Positions 8,296 through 17,519 of a stretch of DNA of 64,000 bases are shown piece after piece. Positions within the stretch are counted from its first letter, which is position 1. The number at the start of each line of letters is the position of its first letter. The translations under genes and the position numbers were made by a program. The DNA is from Candidatus Kryptonium thompsonii. Lineage in GTDB: Bacteria > Bacteroidota > Ignavibacteria > Kryptoniales > Kryptoniaceae. The stretch covers positions 62,001 to 126,000 of the forward strand of contig LDXX01000005.1 of the NCBI GenBank assembly GCA_001442925.1, in the 5' to 3' direction. The notes under the pieces are model-generated. The model saw only the letters and a list, made by a program, of their open reading frames with translations. It ran no database searches and was not told the origin of the DNA.

Positions 8296-9404
8296 ACTTC
8301 AAGAAAGACCATATTTCTTTTCTCCCAAACCACATAAACTTCTTCACCAGGGGAAAACTCATTCTTAAGCTTTACATCTCTGTTTTGTTCCTCGACAAAG
8401 ATCAAAAAGCCATTTGCCCTTAAAACCCAACTCGTTGAAGCCCCGCAATAAAGTTTTGACTCAATGACCGCAGGGATGGATACAAAGGCTTGGTTTTTAA
8501 CAGGAGCTTTTCTTATCAAGATTTTTTCAGGTCTGACGATAAATTTGAATTCACCGTTATTAAACCTCAGATTTTTATTGCTCAAAACTTTAAAGCGCAC
8601 AAGATTTGGAAGTTCAATTTCAACTATATGTTTGTCCAGCCTATGCAAAATTCCCGTAAATAAATTCCTTGCACCCATAAAGTTAGCTACAAACTCGGTC
8701 CTTGGTCTTTCGAATATCTCATAGCCAGTGCCAACTTGCTCAATCTCTCCCCTGTTAATAACAGCAATTCTATCTGAAATTGACAACGCTTCCTCTTGAT
8801 CATGCGTCACAAAAATAAATGTGATTTTAACCTCATGCTGAAGTTTCTTAAGTTCTATTTGCATCTCCTTTCTTAACTTCGGATCAAGAGCATTTAACGG
8901 TTCGTCGAGAAGCAAAACCTTTGGTTTAAGCACAAGAGCTCTTGCAAGCGCAACTCTTTGTTTTTGCCCGCCACTTAATTCTGAAGGTTTTCTATTTTCA
9001 AGTCCCGTTAACTGAACTAGCTCAAGCGCATCAAAAACCCTTTTTCTAATTTCAGCCTTTCCGAGATTCTGATATCTTAAACCGAAAGCGATGTTCTCAA
9101 AGACATTTAAATGTGGGAAAAGAGCATAATTTTGAAAAACCATATTAACGGGTCTTTTATAAGGCGGGATATCAGTATAATCAATCCCGTCAATTATAAC
9201 CCTCCCTGAGTTTGGACTTTCAAATCCAGCTATTATTCTGAGAAGCGTTGTTTTACCACATCCACTTGGGCCAAGCAGTGAGAAGAATTCCCCCTTGTTT
9301 ACAACAAGATTGATATTGTTAAGAACTTTAACATTATTAAAAGATTTACTTACGCCCTGAATCTCAACCAGGGCTTGAACCGAAGATGATGCCAACTCTC
9401 CCAT
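8292..9404 (-). CDS. potA: Spermidine/putrescine ABC transporter ATP-binding protein PotA
   Basis: The ATPase of the polyamine importer. It has Walker A GPSGCGKTT, Q-loop VFQNYALFPHL, signature LSGGQKQRVALARAL, Walker B VLLLDEP and switch His (FVTHDQEEA), then a C-terminal TOBE-type regulatory domain (about residues 250-370). A GGAGGG sits 12 bases before the ATG at 9404. Family members also move other substrates such as Fe(III) or sulfate, but the pairing with potB and the potD-like protein elsewhere in the window favours polyamines. Confidence 0.9.
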   Translation of the reverse strand: MGELASSSVQALVEIQGVSKSFNNVKVLNNINLVVNKGEFFSLLGPSGCGKTTLLRIIAGFESPNSGRVIIDGIDYTDIPPYKRPVNMVFQNYALFPHLNVFENIAFGLRYQNLGKAEIRKRVFDALELVQLTGLENRKPSELSGGQKQRVALARALVLKPKVLLLDEPLNALDPKLRKEMQIELKKLQHEVKITFIFVTHDQEEALSISDRIAVINRGEIEQVGTGYEIFERPRTEFVANFMGARNLFTGILHRLDKHIVEIELPNLVRFKVLSNKNLRFNNGEFKFIVRPEKILIRKAPVKNQAFVSIPAVIESKLYCGASTSWVLRANGFLIFVEEQNRDVKLKNEFSPGEEVYVVWEKRNMVFLEV

Positions 9405-9568
9405 CTCTTCTAAGTTCCCTCCAAATTTAATGGTTTTATCATGTTAACTTTCACAATTTCAAATATGTTTTCCTTTTGACAGCTCATGTTTCGTTTCTTC
9501 TTTTTTTAAATAAATATAAAATCTTTTTGAAAAAATCAAGTTTTGAAATATCTGAGCTCGAGTTATCC

Positions 9569-9597
9569 TTGAAAATAAAATCAAAATTCGCTACATT
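9569..9597 (+). promoter_or_regulatory. Sigma-70 promoter of the LemA gene
   Basis: TTGAAA (9569-9574) and TACATT (9592-9597), spacer 17 bp, 34 bases before the ATG at 9632. The rest of the gap between potA and this gene shows nothing else I can name. Confidence 0.55.
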
Positions 9598-9631
9598 TTT
9601 ACCAAGTAAAATAAAAATTGAGGTTTGAGGT

Positions 9632-10237
9632 ATGTCAAAAACTTTAATTGCAGTACTTGGCGTCATAGGCTTTATAATTATCGTAGCACTGTTAATTGTT
9701 GGATGGATAACCTCGACATATAATCAACTTGTTCGGCTTGATGAGATGGTCAATCAATCATGGGCACAGGTTGAAAATCAATATCAAAGAAGATATGATT
9801 TGATCCCAAATCTTGTTGAAACAGTCAAAGGCTATGCAAAGCATGAAAGAGAAGTCTTCACGCAGGTTACCGAGGCAAGAGCAAAGGTTGGGCAGATAAA
9901 TATAAGCCCAGAGGTTTTGAAAGACCCAGAAGCTTTTGCAAAATTTCAACAGGCACAAGATGCTCTCGGTTCAGCTCTCGCAAGATTACTTGCTGTCGCT
10001 GAAAATTACCCACAACTTAAAGCAAACGAAAATTTCCTTCAACTTCAAGCTCAATTAGAAGGAACTGAAAATAGAATATCCGTTGAACGAAGAAGATATA
10101 ACGAAGTTGTACAACAGTATAATACCTATATAAGAAGATTCCCTGTAAATATAATTGCAGGAATGTTTGGCTTCAGAGAAAGACCTTATTTCAAAGCGGC
10201 TGAACAAGCGCAGCAAGCACCTAAAGTTCAGTTTTAA
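9632..10237 (+). CDS. lemA: LemA family membrane protein
   Basis: A LemA protein: one N-terminal transmembrane helix (residues 5-27), then a long helical-bundle domain with the family signature YNQLVRLDEMVNQSWAQVEN and RRYDLIPNLVETVKGYAKHE. The C-terminal half carries RRRYNEVVQQYNTYIRRFP. Function is poorly defined; in several bacteria LemA proteins affect envelope stress or accompany TPM-domain proteins. No TPM gene is adjacent here. GAGGTTTGAGGT precedes the ATG. Confidence 0.92.
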   Translation: MSKTLIAVLGVIGFIIIVALLIVGWITSTYNQLVRLDEMVNQSWAQVENQYQRRYDLIPNLVETVKGYAKHEREVFTQVTEARAKVGQINISPEVLKDPEAFAKFQQAQDALGSALARLLAVAENYPQLKANENFLQLQAQLEGTENRISVERRRYNEVVQQYNTYIRRFPVNIIAGMFGFRERPYFKAAEQAQQAPKVQF

Positions 10238-10256
10238 AAATAAACCCAAAACACAT

Positions 10257-11312
10257 ATGAAAAATGCACCCATTAAAACATTTACTTTTCTCGCCTTTGT
10301 TGTGATTTCACTTTTGTTTTCTTCCTTCATCTCACAAGAAGAACCTCTGAAACATCCACTTGAAAAACATCTTAAAAACATTCGCCAGCTCACATTTGGC
10401 GGAGAAAATGCCGAAGCATATTTTTCCTTTAACGAAACAAAATTAATCTTCCAATCCACGCGTGATAGTTTTGAATGTGATCAAATTTTTATAATGAACA
10501 TCGATGGAAGCGACTTAAAACTTGTAAGCACAGGAAAGGGTAAAACAACATGTGCTTATTTTTTGCCAGGCGACACAGAGATTATTTATTCATCAACACA
10601 CCACATAAATGAAAAATGCCCTCCAAAACCTGATTATTCCAAAGGTTATGTATGGAAACTTGATGATTACGATATTTTCAAAGCAAAAGCTGATGGTTCA
10701 AATTTAAGGCAGTTAACAAATACCCCAGGCTATGATGCCGAGGCAACCGTCTCACCGAAGGGTGATAAAATTGTCTTCACTTCAATGAGGGATGGTGATC
10801 TTGAAATTTATACGATGGATCTTGATGGTAGAAATATCAAACGACTCACTTTTGAAAAAGGATATGATGGAGGAGCATTTTTTTCCTGGGATGGAAAGAA
10901 AATTTGCTATCGCGCATATCACCCGAAGGATTCAGCTGAGATCGCTGAGTATGAACAACTTCTTAAAGATAGATATATTAAACCTATGAAACTGCAAATT
11001 TTTGTAATGGATGCAGATGGAAAAAACAAACGACAAATAACAAATAATAACGCAGCAAATTTTGCTCCATTTTTTCATCCCGATGGACAACGAATCATTT
11101 TCTCATCAAATATGCATGATCCAAAAGGAAGGGACTTTGATCTTTACATGGTAAATATCGAAACAGGTGAGATCGAAAGAATAACTTATTTCCCTGACTT
11201 TGATGGTTTTCCAATGTTCACCAAGGATGGGAAAAAACTTGTCTGGTGCTCAAATAGAAATAACAAAAAACGGGGTGAAACAAATATATTCATCGCGGAC
11301 TGGGTTGACTGA
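10257..11312 (+). CDS. Exported TolB-like beta-propeller (PD40 repeat) protein
   Basis: A secreted or periplasmic protein built of WD40-like PD40 repeats, as in TolB. After a signal sequence (MKNAPIKTFTFLAFVVISLL), repeats such as DGSNLRQLTNTPGYDAEATV, SPKGDKIVFTSMRDGDLEIY and DLDGRNIKRLT recur about every 45 residues, enough for a six-bladed propeller in 351 residues. I start at 10257, not 10155, since the longer frame runs through the end of LemA. No tol-pal genes are nearby, so it should not be called TolB itself; it may bind peptides or envelope proteins. Confidence 0.8.
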   Translation: MKNAPIKTFTFLAFVVISLLFSSFISQEEPLKHPLEKHLKNIRQLTFGGENAEAYFSFNETKLIFQSTRDSFECDQIFIMNIDGSDLKLVSTGKGKTTCAYFLPGDTEIIYSSTHHINEKCPPKPDYSKGYVWKLDDYDIFKAKADGSNLRQLTNTPGYDAEATVSPKGDKIVFTSMRDGDLEIYTMDLDGRNIKRLTFEKGYDGGAFFSWDGKKICYRAYHPKDSAEIAEYEQLLKDRYIKPMKLQIFVMDADGKNKRQITNNNAANFAPFFHPDGQRIIFSSNMHDPKGRDFDLYMVNIETGEIERITYFPDFDGFPMFTKDGKKLVWCSNRNNKKRGETNIFIADWVD

Positions 11313-11706
11313 GCAAAAACTTAAAGAAATAGAAGAAATCTTTGAAGAAATTATCAGTGGAAGATTCAATATCTCAAAGGTTGAACTCGTGTATGATAGC
11401 ATTGATTTAACTGAAATTTTCATCAAGAAGCTTGAAAAATTGAATTTCATTCCTAAGAAAGTTAAAGATGTTGAAGTTGAGCTGGGATTTCGCGTCCCAG
11501 CTTTTTATTTAAAAAATCGCGAGGCGTTTTTTGGATGGGTTTTCTGGGAAATTTTCACGGAAACTAAAAAGCGTAAACTCTTTGGCTCAGTTCTGAAGAA
11601 TCAGCGCGGGGATTGGGAAATTCAAATAACTGAAAATGAAAACACCATTATCTACGTCAACGAATTAAACAAGATTGAGATCGACCTATCAACAATGGCT
11701 TGGTAA
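11305..11706 (+). CDS. Hypothetical protein
   Basis: I do not recognise this 133-residue protein. It most likely starts at the TTG at 11305 (TEQKLKEIEEIFEEI), overlapping the stop of the beta-propeller gene by 8 bases. The frame is open further upstream, but that part overlaps the propeller gene. It is predicted soluble, helical at the start and beta-rich after residue 85, with a well-formed aromatic stretch (FFGWVFWEIF). It ends 3 bases from the end of atpG on the other strand. Confidence 0.6.
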   Translation: MTEQKLKEIEEIFEEIISGRFNISKVELVYDSIDLTEIFIKKLEKLNFIPKKVKDVEVELGFRVPAFYLKNREAFFGWVFWEIFTETKKRKLFGSVLKNQRGDWEIQITENENTIIYVNELNKIEIDLSTMAW

Positions 11707-11709
11707 TCC

Positions 11710-12624
11710 TCACATCATCCCTGCTTTTCTCAACGCTTCAGCTCCACTTGCGATCTCAAGCATCTCCTTTGTTATCATAGCTTGGCGGGTCTTGTTAAAG
11801 AGAAGTTGCAAATCTTTAAGAAGCTCATTTGCATTTTCTGTAGCATTATCCATAGCCGTCATTCGTGCTGCCTGCTCCGCCGCATTTGACTCAAGCAAAA
11901 CCCTCAAGATATGAGTTTCAAGATACTTCGGAATCAAATCCTTCAAGATGCTTTTGGGATCAGGCTCGTAAATATACTCAACAATAGGAACTTTCACACC
12001 TTTGGACGGCTTTACAACTTCAAGTTTTGAAACTATAGGGAGAAATTGTTCTACCACTATTCTTTGCTGAACTATTGATTTAAACTCATTATAAATTATC
12101 TCAACCCTATCAAATTCTTCCATCAAAAAACCGTCAACAATCCTTTTCATTATTTCTTGGACCCAAGAATACTCAATGGTTTTTCTAAAGAGCCCTGTGA
12201 AACTTCCAACTATTTCAAAATCCTTTTTATGTCTGCTGAAATAATCAAATCCTTTCTTTCCAACGCAAATTAGTTTAACTTTTCCACCTTGGAGTTCGCT
12301 TTTCCTTTCTTCTATCAAAGCTAATGTTCTTCTTATTATATTCGTGTTGAATGAGCCGCAAAGTCCTCTATCAGCAGTTACGACAACAAGTGCAATGTTT
12401 CTTACTTCCCTTTGCTTTAAAAATGGATTATCAAAACCACCTTCAAAAGTTAATATAAAACGCTGAATTAACTCATCAATTTTTTTAGCATAAGGTCTTG
12501 CTGAAATAATTCTATCCTGTGCCCTTCTCAAACGAGCGGCTGCAACCATTTTCATCGCTTTGGTGATCTTCTGTATGCTTCGCACAGCGTTGATCCGTCG
12601 CTTGATATCCCTTAAAGCAGGCAT
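11710..12624 (-). CDS. atpG: ATP synthase F1 gamma subunit
   Basis: The central rotor shaft of F1. The N-terminal MPALRDIKRRINAVRSIQKITKAMKMVAA and the C-terminal MTAMDNATENANELL are diagnostic, and 304 residues is normal. It is the last gene of the atp run. The beta and epsilon genes that follow gamma in many bacteria are absent, as the next gene is on the other strand. A strong hairpin (12658-12684) separates it from atpA. Confidence 0.96.
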   Translation of the reverse strand: MPALRDIKRRINAVRSIQKITKAMKMVAAARLRRAQDRIISARPYAKKIDELIQRFILTFEGGFDNPFLKQREVRNIALVVVTADRGLCGSFNTNIIRRTLALIEERKSELQGGKVKLICVGKKGFDYFSRHKKDFEIVGSFTGLFRKTIEYSWVQEIMKRIVDGFLMEEFDRVEIIYNEFKSIVQQRIVVEQFLPIVSKLEVVKPSKGVKVPIVEYIYEPDPKSILKDLIPKYLETHILRVLLESNAAEQAARMTAMDNATENANELLKDLQLLFNKTRQAMITKEMLEIASGAEALRKAGMM

Positions 12625-12657
12625 TAATCTTTCAAAGTTTATTTTTTAATGACAAAC

Positions 12658-12684
12658 TTCACCCCCGCAATGAGCGGGGGTGAA
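12658..12684 (-). other. Strong intercistronic hairpin between atpA and atpG
   Basis: An 11-bp perfect inverted repeat (TTCACCCCCGC / GCGGGGGTGAA) with a 5-base loop, unusually GC-rich for this DNA. There is no T-run immediately after it in the minus direction (GTTTGTCATTAAAAAA), so it is not a classical terminator. An RNA-processing or attenuation site that sets gamma below alpha is possible. Confidence 0.6.
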
Positions 12685-12701
12685 ACATAACTTTACAAAA
12701 T

Positions 12702-14261
12702 TCACTTCAGCGTCGATTTAAACGACGAGACAAAGTCTTTCAAAATCGAATGAAGATTTTGAATCGTTTCATCATCAAGATCTTTCGTCTCAGCAATTTT
12801 ATCGAGAATATCCTTATGCCTTGCTCTCATAAAAGCTAAAAATTCACTCTCAAATCTTCTAATTGACTCAACTGGTAATTCATCAAGATACCCTTGTGTC
12901 CCTGCGAAAATCAAAACAACTTGTTCCTCAACGGGCATCGGCTGATACTGATCTTGCTTCAATAATTCAACAAGTCGTTGTCCCCTCCTCAATTGTGCTT
13001 GAGTTGCCTTGTCAAGATCAGATGCAAATTTAGCAAATGCTTCTAGTTCTCTATACTGCGCAAGCTCAAGGCGTAACTTCCCAGCAACTTTTTTCATCGC
13101 TTTTATCTGAGCATTTCCACCAACTCGTGAGACAGAAATACCAACATTGATAGCGGGTCTCACACCTGCATTGAAAAGCCCAGGCTCAAGGTAAATCTGC
13201 CCATCTGTAATTGAAATAACATTTGTCGGGATGTATGCAGAAACATCACCAGCTTGAGTTTCAATTATCGGAAGCGCGGTTAAACTTCCACCACCAAGTT
13301 CATCGCTTAATTTTGAAGCCCTTTCAAGAAGGCGCGAGTGCAAATAAAATATATCTCCAGGATACGCCTCCCTACCCGGTGGACGCCTTAAGAGAAGTGA
13401 GACCTGCCTATAAGCCCACGCGTGCTTACTTAAATCATCGTAAACGATAAGAGCATGCCTACCCGAATCACGGAAATATTCTCCCATTGTACATCCAGCA
13501 TAAGGAGCTATATACTGAAGTGGAGCCGGATCACTTGCAGAAGCAACTACAACAATTGTGTAATCCATCGCCCCTTCCTCTTCAAGCTTTGCAACAACCT
13601 GAGCAACTGTTGACATCTTTTGGCCGATAGCGACATAAATGCAATAAACTGGTTTTATTCCCAACTGTTTCGCTCTTTCAGTATGTGTAAACTTTTGATT
13701 TATTATCGTATCGATTGCGATCGCCGTCTTACCAGTTTGTCTATCCCCAATGATCAATTCTCTCTGCCCTCGGCCTATTGGAATCATCGCATCAATTGCT
13801 TTTATACCCGTTTGCAATGGCTCTTTCACAGGTTGACGATAAATAACGCCAAGTGCCTTCCTTTCAATTGGCATATACTTTTCAAATTCCACAGGTCCTT
13901 TATCATCAAGCGGTTGTCCAAGTGGATTTATCACCCTGCCAAGAAGTTTTTCACCAACCGGGACTGATAGAAGTCTACCTGTTCTGCGAACAATGTCACC
14001 CTCCTTGATAAGGGTATCCTCACCAAATAAAATGCAACCGACATTGTCCTCCTCAAGATTCATCGCAACTCCCATAACGCCATTTGGAAATTCAAGCAGC
14101 TCGCTCATCATAACCTTTGATAACCCATAAACACGCGCTATCCCATCCCCAACTTGAAGCACAGTCCCAACATCGTAAATATCAACCTCTTTCTCAAATC
14201 CAGTTAACTGTTTTCTTAATATAGCCGATATTTCATCAGGCCTAATTTCGACCGTTGCCAT
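12702..14261 (-). CDS. atpA: ATP synthase F1 alpha subunit
   Basis: The non-catalytic nucleotide-binding subunit of F1. It has the P-loop GDRQTGKTA at residues 172-179, the alpha-specific block [19 protein letters not shown] and the signature [13 protein letters not shown]. Length 519 is slightly above the usual 500-515 because of a short C-terminal tail ([10 protein letters not shown]). It lies between atpH and atpG in the standard order. Confidence 0.97.
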   Translation of the reverse strand: MATVEIRPDEISAILRKQLTGFEKEVDIYDVGTVLQVGDGIARVYGLSKVMMSELLEFPNGVMGVAMNLEEDNVGCILFGEDTLIKEGDIVRRTGRLLSVPVGEKLLGRVINPLGQPLDDKGPVEFEKYMPIERKALGVIYRQPVKEPLQTGIKAIDAMIPIGRGQRELIIGDRQTGKTAIAIDTIINQKFTHTERAKQLGIKPVYCIYVAIGQKMSTVAQVVAKLEEEGAMDYTIVVVASASDPAPLQYIAPYAGCTMGEYFRDSGRHALIVYDDLSKHAWAYRQVSLLLRRPPGREAYPGDIFYLHSRLLERASKLSDELGGGSLTALPIIETQAGDVSAYIPTNVISITDGQIYLEPGLFNAGVRPAINVGISVSRVGGNAQIKAMKKVAGKLRLELAQYRELEAFAKFASDLDKATQAQLRRGQRLVELLKQDQYQPMPVEEQVVLIFAGTQGYLDELPVESIRRFESEFLAFMRARHKDILDKIAETKDLDDETIQNLHSILKDFVSSFKSTLK

Positions 14262-14284
14262 AACATTCTACCTTTGTTTTCTTT

Positions 14285-14833
14285 TTAACTCCCATAAATC
14301 AATTGTTCGCGCAAAAGTTGAATTCTTCTTTTTATGCTTGCGTCGTAAACAGTATCACCAATCTTTATTATAATCCCACCAAGTATCGATGGATCAACTT
14401 TATAAATCGCTTTAACTTTTTTCGCTCCAGTCAATTCAAGAATTTTTTTCTCAATTTTTTTCCTCTCGTTGCCATTAAGTTCCAGGGCGGTAATAACCTC
14501 TGCAGTCACCACCCCAACTTTCTCATCGTATAATTCCTGATACACTTTAACAATATCATGAAGTAAATCCTCGCGCTTCTTCTCAACCAGAAGAAGTATA
14601 AATTTCAAAACTATTGGATCAACACGACTATCAGCAAAAATTTCCTGGATTATTTCCCTTTTTTTGTCCTCTCTGATTATCGGACTTTTCAAGAAAAGTT
14701 GAAGATCACGCGAGCTTCTTATCATCGAATCAATCAACTGAACATCTTGCGTAATTCGATCAAGTTTCTTAAGTTCCTCAGCGATCTCAATTAACGCCTT
14801 AGCATATCTTTTCGCTATCCTTATATTAGCCAT
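14285..14833 (-). CDS. atpH: ATP synthase F1 delta subunit
   Basis: Peripheral-stalk subunit linking F1 alpha to b. N-terminal RIAKRYAKALIEIAEE and the C-terminal PSILGGIIIKIGDTVYDASI signature are both present; 182 residues is normal. It lies between atpF (8 bases upstream) and atpA (23 bases downstream). Confidence 0.95.
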   Translation of the reverse strand: MANIRIAKRYAKALIEIAEELKKLDRITQDVQLIDSMIRSSRDLQLFLKSPIIREDKKREIIQEIFADSRVDPIVLKFILLLVEKKREDLLHDIVKVYQELYDEKVGVVTAEVITALELNGNERKKIEKKILELTGAKKVKAIYKVDPSILGGIIIKIGDTVYDASIKRRIQLLREQLIYGS

Positions 14834-14841
14834 CTATCACC

Positions 14842-15336
14842 TCAAGCTCTTTTTTCAGAAGAAATTTCTTGAAGATATTTTTCAACAAGTTTCTTATGCT
14901 TCTGCTCATTTAAAGTTTCCCCAAGCAGTTTCGATGCAATCTGAATCGCAAGATCAACCACTTGAGTCCTCAACTGCAACATCGCTTGCTCTCTATGTCT
15001 CTCGATCTCCTCCCTTGCTCTCTCAATCATCATATCCGCTTCTTTCCTTGCCTTCTCCAATATCTCAGCACGTATTCTCTCAGCCGTTTCTCTACCCTCT
15101 CGAATTATTTTTTGCACTTCTTCCTCAGCGCGGGCAAGATTGCGTTTGTTCTCCCCCATCAATCTTTCTGCTTCCTCCTTTGCCCTTTGAGCATCCTCAA
15201 GAGCTTTCCTTATACTTTCCTCACGCCTTGTCAACGCTTCAATTATTGGTCCCCAAGCTACCTTTTTCAAAATTACAACGAGAATCAAAAATGTAATTAT
15301 TGTCCATATCGCAACGCCTGGATTTATCTCAAGCAT
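14842..15336 (-). CDS. atpF: ATP synthase F0 b subunit
   Basis: Peripheral stalk protein: one N-terminal membrane helix (about residues 8-26, IWTIITFLILVVILKKVAWG) followed by a long charged helix (EEAERLMGENKRNLARAEEE) that forms the stalk dimer. 164 residues. A single b gene is present, with no b' copy, so the stalk is probably a homodimer. Confidence 0.95.
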   Translation of the reverse strand: MLEINPGVAIWTIITFLILVVILKKVAWGPIIEALTRREESIRKALEDAQRAKEEAERLMGENKRNLARAEEEVQKIIREGRETAERIRAEILEKARKEADMMIERAREEIERHREQAMLQLRTQVVDLAIQIASKLLGETLNEQKHKKLVEKYLQEISSEKRA

Positions 15337-15350
15337 ACTTTAAAAAATTT

Positions 15351-15572
15351 TTATTTTAACGCGAGAATGATACATATAACCTCAGCAAAGAGCGTGACAC
15401 CTTCTATCAAAGCTGCTGAAATTATCATTGATGTTCTAACCTCACCAGCAACTTCAGGTTGACGACCGCTTGCCTCCATTGTTGCAGCTGCAAGTTTGCT
15501 TATTCCGTATGCAGCACCTATGACTGATAAAGCTGCTCCGAAACCACCTGCAATGTGTGCTAATTCGGGCAT
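15351..15572 (-). CDS. atpE: ATP synthase F0 c subunit
   Basis: The ring-forming proteolipid, 73 residues with two membrane helices and the polar loop RQPE (37-40). The ion-binding carboxylate is E57 (ALIEGVTLFA). The first-helix position that holds Gln in Na+-type rings is occupied by Ile, and the residue after the carboxylate is Gly, not Ser/Thr. Proton coupling is therefore more likely than sodium coupling (inference from known ligand patterns). Confidence 0.95.
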   Translation of the reverse strand: MPELAHIAGGFGAALSVIGAAYGISKLAAATMEASGRQPEVAGEVRTSMIISAALIEGVTLFAEVICIILALK

Positions 15573-15602
15573 TTTCTCCTCCTTTTGTTTTTTGTTTTTA
15601 TT

Positions 15603-16475
15603 TTAATGTTGATGTATTGAAAGACCCACAAATAGTGCTGTAAGCATTGTGAAAATATACGCTTGTATAAATGCAACTAATATCTCAAGAAAGTTTATGA
15701 AAATTGCAAAAGCAATTGAAATTGGAGCTACAAGAACACTTTTGAAAACGAAGATTAGACCAATCAAAGCCAAAATGACAATATGCCCTGCCGTCATATT
15801 TGCAAACAAACGAACGGTTAAAGCAAAAGCCTTAGCAAAAAGCCCAAGAAACTCAACTATGAACATAACTGGTGCAACAAACGCTGGAACACCATGTGGG
15901 ACAAGCCCTTTATAATATCCAATTAAACCATGTTTTCTTATCCCAGCAATCTGAATTAGAATAAAAGATAAAAATGCAAGTCCACCTGTAACTGCAAGAT
16001 TTCCAGTTGCGGTTGCCCCGTAAGGAATTAAACCAAAAAGGTTGCACAAAAGGATGAAAAAGAAAAGCGTCAAGAAATAATGAAGATATCTTAACCCCTC
16101 CTTACCAATTACAGATAAAATTATCTCATCACGAATGAAAACAACAAAAACCTCAACCAAATTCGCTAACCCATGTGGCACAACGCTTCTTCTATAGCTT
16201 CTGGCAACTAAAGACAAAACCACGATAAGGATTATCGAGACAAGCCACATAAAGAAAACATGCTTCGTAATCGAAAGATCTATTGTTATACCCCCAATAT
16301 GAATCGGTGGAAACTGTGGAAGAGTTATATGTCCAAATGGTTCAAGATCAATTGTTCTTGAATCAGATATATGATGAAGCATCCAATCTGAGCTCTCTCC
16401 ACCACCGTGAGAAGCTCCTGAATGCTTCAAAGTATCAGCTGCCACAGCTAAATTACTAATCCACACCTCCCTCAA
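15603..16475 (-). CDS. atpB: ATP synthase F0 a subunit
   Basis: Membrane stator subunit forming the proton half-channels. The essential arginine is in LTVRLFANMTAGH, followed by the conserved C-terminal helix LEILVAFIQAYIFTMLTALF. The N-terminal region (about 75 residues, with GASHGGGESSDWMLHHISDS) is extended and hydrophilic, a feature I associate with Bacteroidota/Chlorobi a subunits. The start overlaps the preceding small membrane protein by 4 bases. Confidence 0.95.
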   Translation of the reverse strand: MREVWISNLAVAADTLKHSGASHGGGESSDWMLHHISDSRTIDLEPFGHITLPQFPPIHIGGITIDLSITKHVFFMWLVSIILIVVLSLVARSYRRSVVPHGLANLVEVFVVFIRDEIILSVIGKEGLRYLHYFLTLFFFILLCNLFGLIPYGATATGNLAVTGGLAFLSFILIQIAGIRKHGLIGYYKGLVPHGVPAFVAPVMFIVEFLGLFAKAFALTVRLFANMTAGHIVILALIGLIFVFKSVLVAPISIAFAIFINFLEILVAFIQAYIFTMLTALFVGLSIHQH

Positions 16476-16864
16476 AACTCCCTTTTTGTTGTCAATTTAC
16501 CTAAAAATAAAACCTCAACCCCAAGGAAAACAAAGTAAAATAAAAGCAAAGATATAATAAGCCCATAAATTTCAAAATTTAAAACTTTCAGCAAGAGAAA
16601 AATCACTCCAGCGATCACAAATAATCTAATTCCCATGCTTCCTATCGTTAACTTCAAAAATTCTTTATTTGACTTCGCCATGCCTTGCTTCAGAATAAAA
16701 ATTCCAATAATTGAATTGATAACGCTTATCAAAGAACCAACGATAAACGACTTTATGAACTCAACACTTGCAAATTTAAAAAGTGGATATGAAATTAGCA
16801 ACCATACAACTACAACGGCAACCAAAGCATATATTAAAAATCTTTTGACATCAATTTTCATCAT
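16472..16864 (-). CDS. Small four-helix membrane protein, AtpI-like
   Basis: A 130-residue protein with four predicted membrane helices and almost no soluble part. It sits where atpI (ATP synthase protein I) is expected, between the AtpZ-like gene and atpB. AtpI-family proteins are implicated in c-ring assembly or Mg2+ handling. Sequence similarity to a named family is weak by eye, so the role rests mainly on position. It overlaps both neighbours by a few bases. Confidence 0.65.
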   Translation of the reverse strand: MMKIDVKRFLIYALVAVVVVWLLISYPLFKFASVEFIKSFIVGSLISVINSIIGIFILKQGMAKSNKEFLKLTIGSMGIRLFVIAGVIFLLLKVLNFEIYGLIISLLLFYFVFLGVEVLFLGKLTTKREF

Positions 16865-17117
16865 GCTTTTCCTTCCTTTTTAAAAGTTCAAGCACAGCCT
16901 TTATAAAGTTATACATACCCACAATTATACCGAGCGTCGCACCGACGATCATCCATAAAGGTGCTGTTCCATAATGGTCGTCAATCAATTTTCCTATAAA
17001 CCAAAATATTACAACAGTTATCGCAAGCTGTAAACCAAGTCCGCTATACGGAGCCATTTCCTTTACAGCACGACCTATACCACGAAACGCTCCTTCCTTT
17101 TTCTCTTCATTTGACAT
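16851..17117 (-). CDS. AtpZ/AtpI family putative F1F0-ATPase accessory protein
   Basis: 88 residues with two membrane helices (LGLQLAITVVIFWFIGKLID and PLWMIVGATLGIIVGMYNFI), matching the small AtpZ/AtpI family encoded at the head of atp operons and linked to assembly or ion supply. I use the ATG at 17117, since starting at 17147 would overlap the bactofilin end and add residues unlike the family. Confidence 0.8.
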   Translation of the reverse strand: MSNEEKKEGAFRGIGRAVKEMAPYSGLGLQLAITVVIFWFIGKLIDDHYGTAPLWMIVGATLGIIVGMYNFIKAVLELLKRKEKHDEN

Positions 17118-17118
17118 T

Positions 17119-17502
17119 TTAGGAAATTTTGTTAACTGTTGAAACACTCGTCGTCATCACACACTTGCCATCAAATATCGCTCCCTCATCGACTACAAGC
17201 TTTGATGCTTTAATGTCACCCTTTATAACTGCTTTGCTTTCAAATACGAGCTTTTCAGCGACAACAATTGTTCCATTCACCTTTCCACTTATGATGGCAC
17301 TTTTAGCCTCAATGTCTCCATGTACCTCCCCAGTTGCCCCGATTGTCAAATTACCATTAACATGGATATTACCGTTCACTTTCCCGTCGATTCGCATACT
17401 GCCTTGACTTACAATCTTACCCTCAATCACAGTTCCATTCGCAATGATGTTAATCTCAACATTTGAACTTTTTCCCTCCTTGTTCCCACCAATTAGAGCC
17501 AT
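17119..17502 (-). CDS. Bactofilin (polymer-forming cytoskeletal protein)
   Basis: A bactofilin: a repetitive right-handed beta-helix core (about residues 20-115) with runs such as VIEGKIVSQGSMRIDGKVNG and NLTIGATGEVHGDIEAKSA, in which G and hydrophobics repeat every 5-6 residues. Bactofilins self-assemble without nucleotide into filaments that localise cell-wall enzymes. The gene directly follows an M23 peptidase, a common and functionally linked pairing in cell-shape control. Confidence 0.92.
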   Translation of the reverse strand: MALIGGNKEGKSSNVEINIIANGTVIEGKIVSQGSMRIDGKVNGNIHVNGNLTIGATGEVHGDIEAKSAIISGKVNGTIVVAEKLVFESKAVIKGDIKASKLVVDEGAIFDGKCVMTTSVSTVNKIS

Positions 17503-17519
17503 CGAATTTTACCCAAGTT

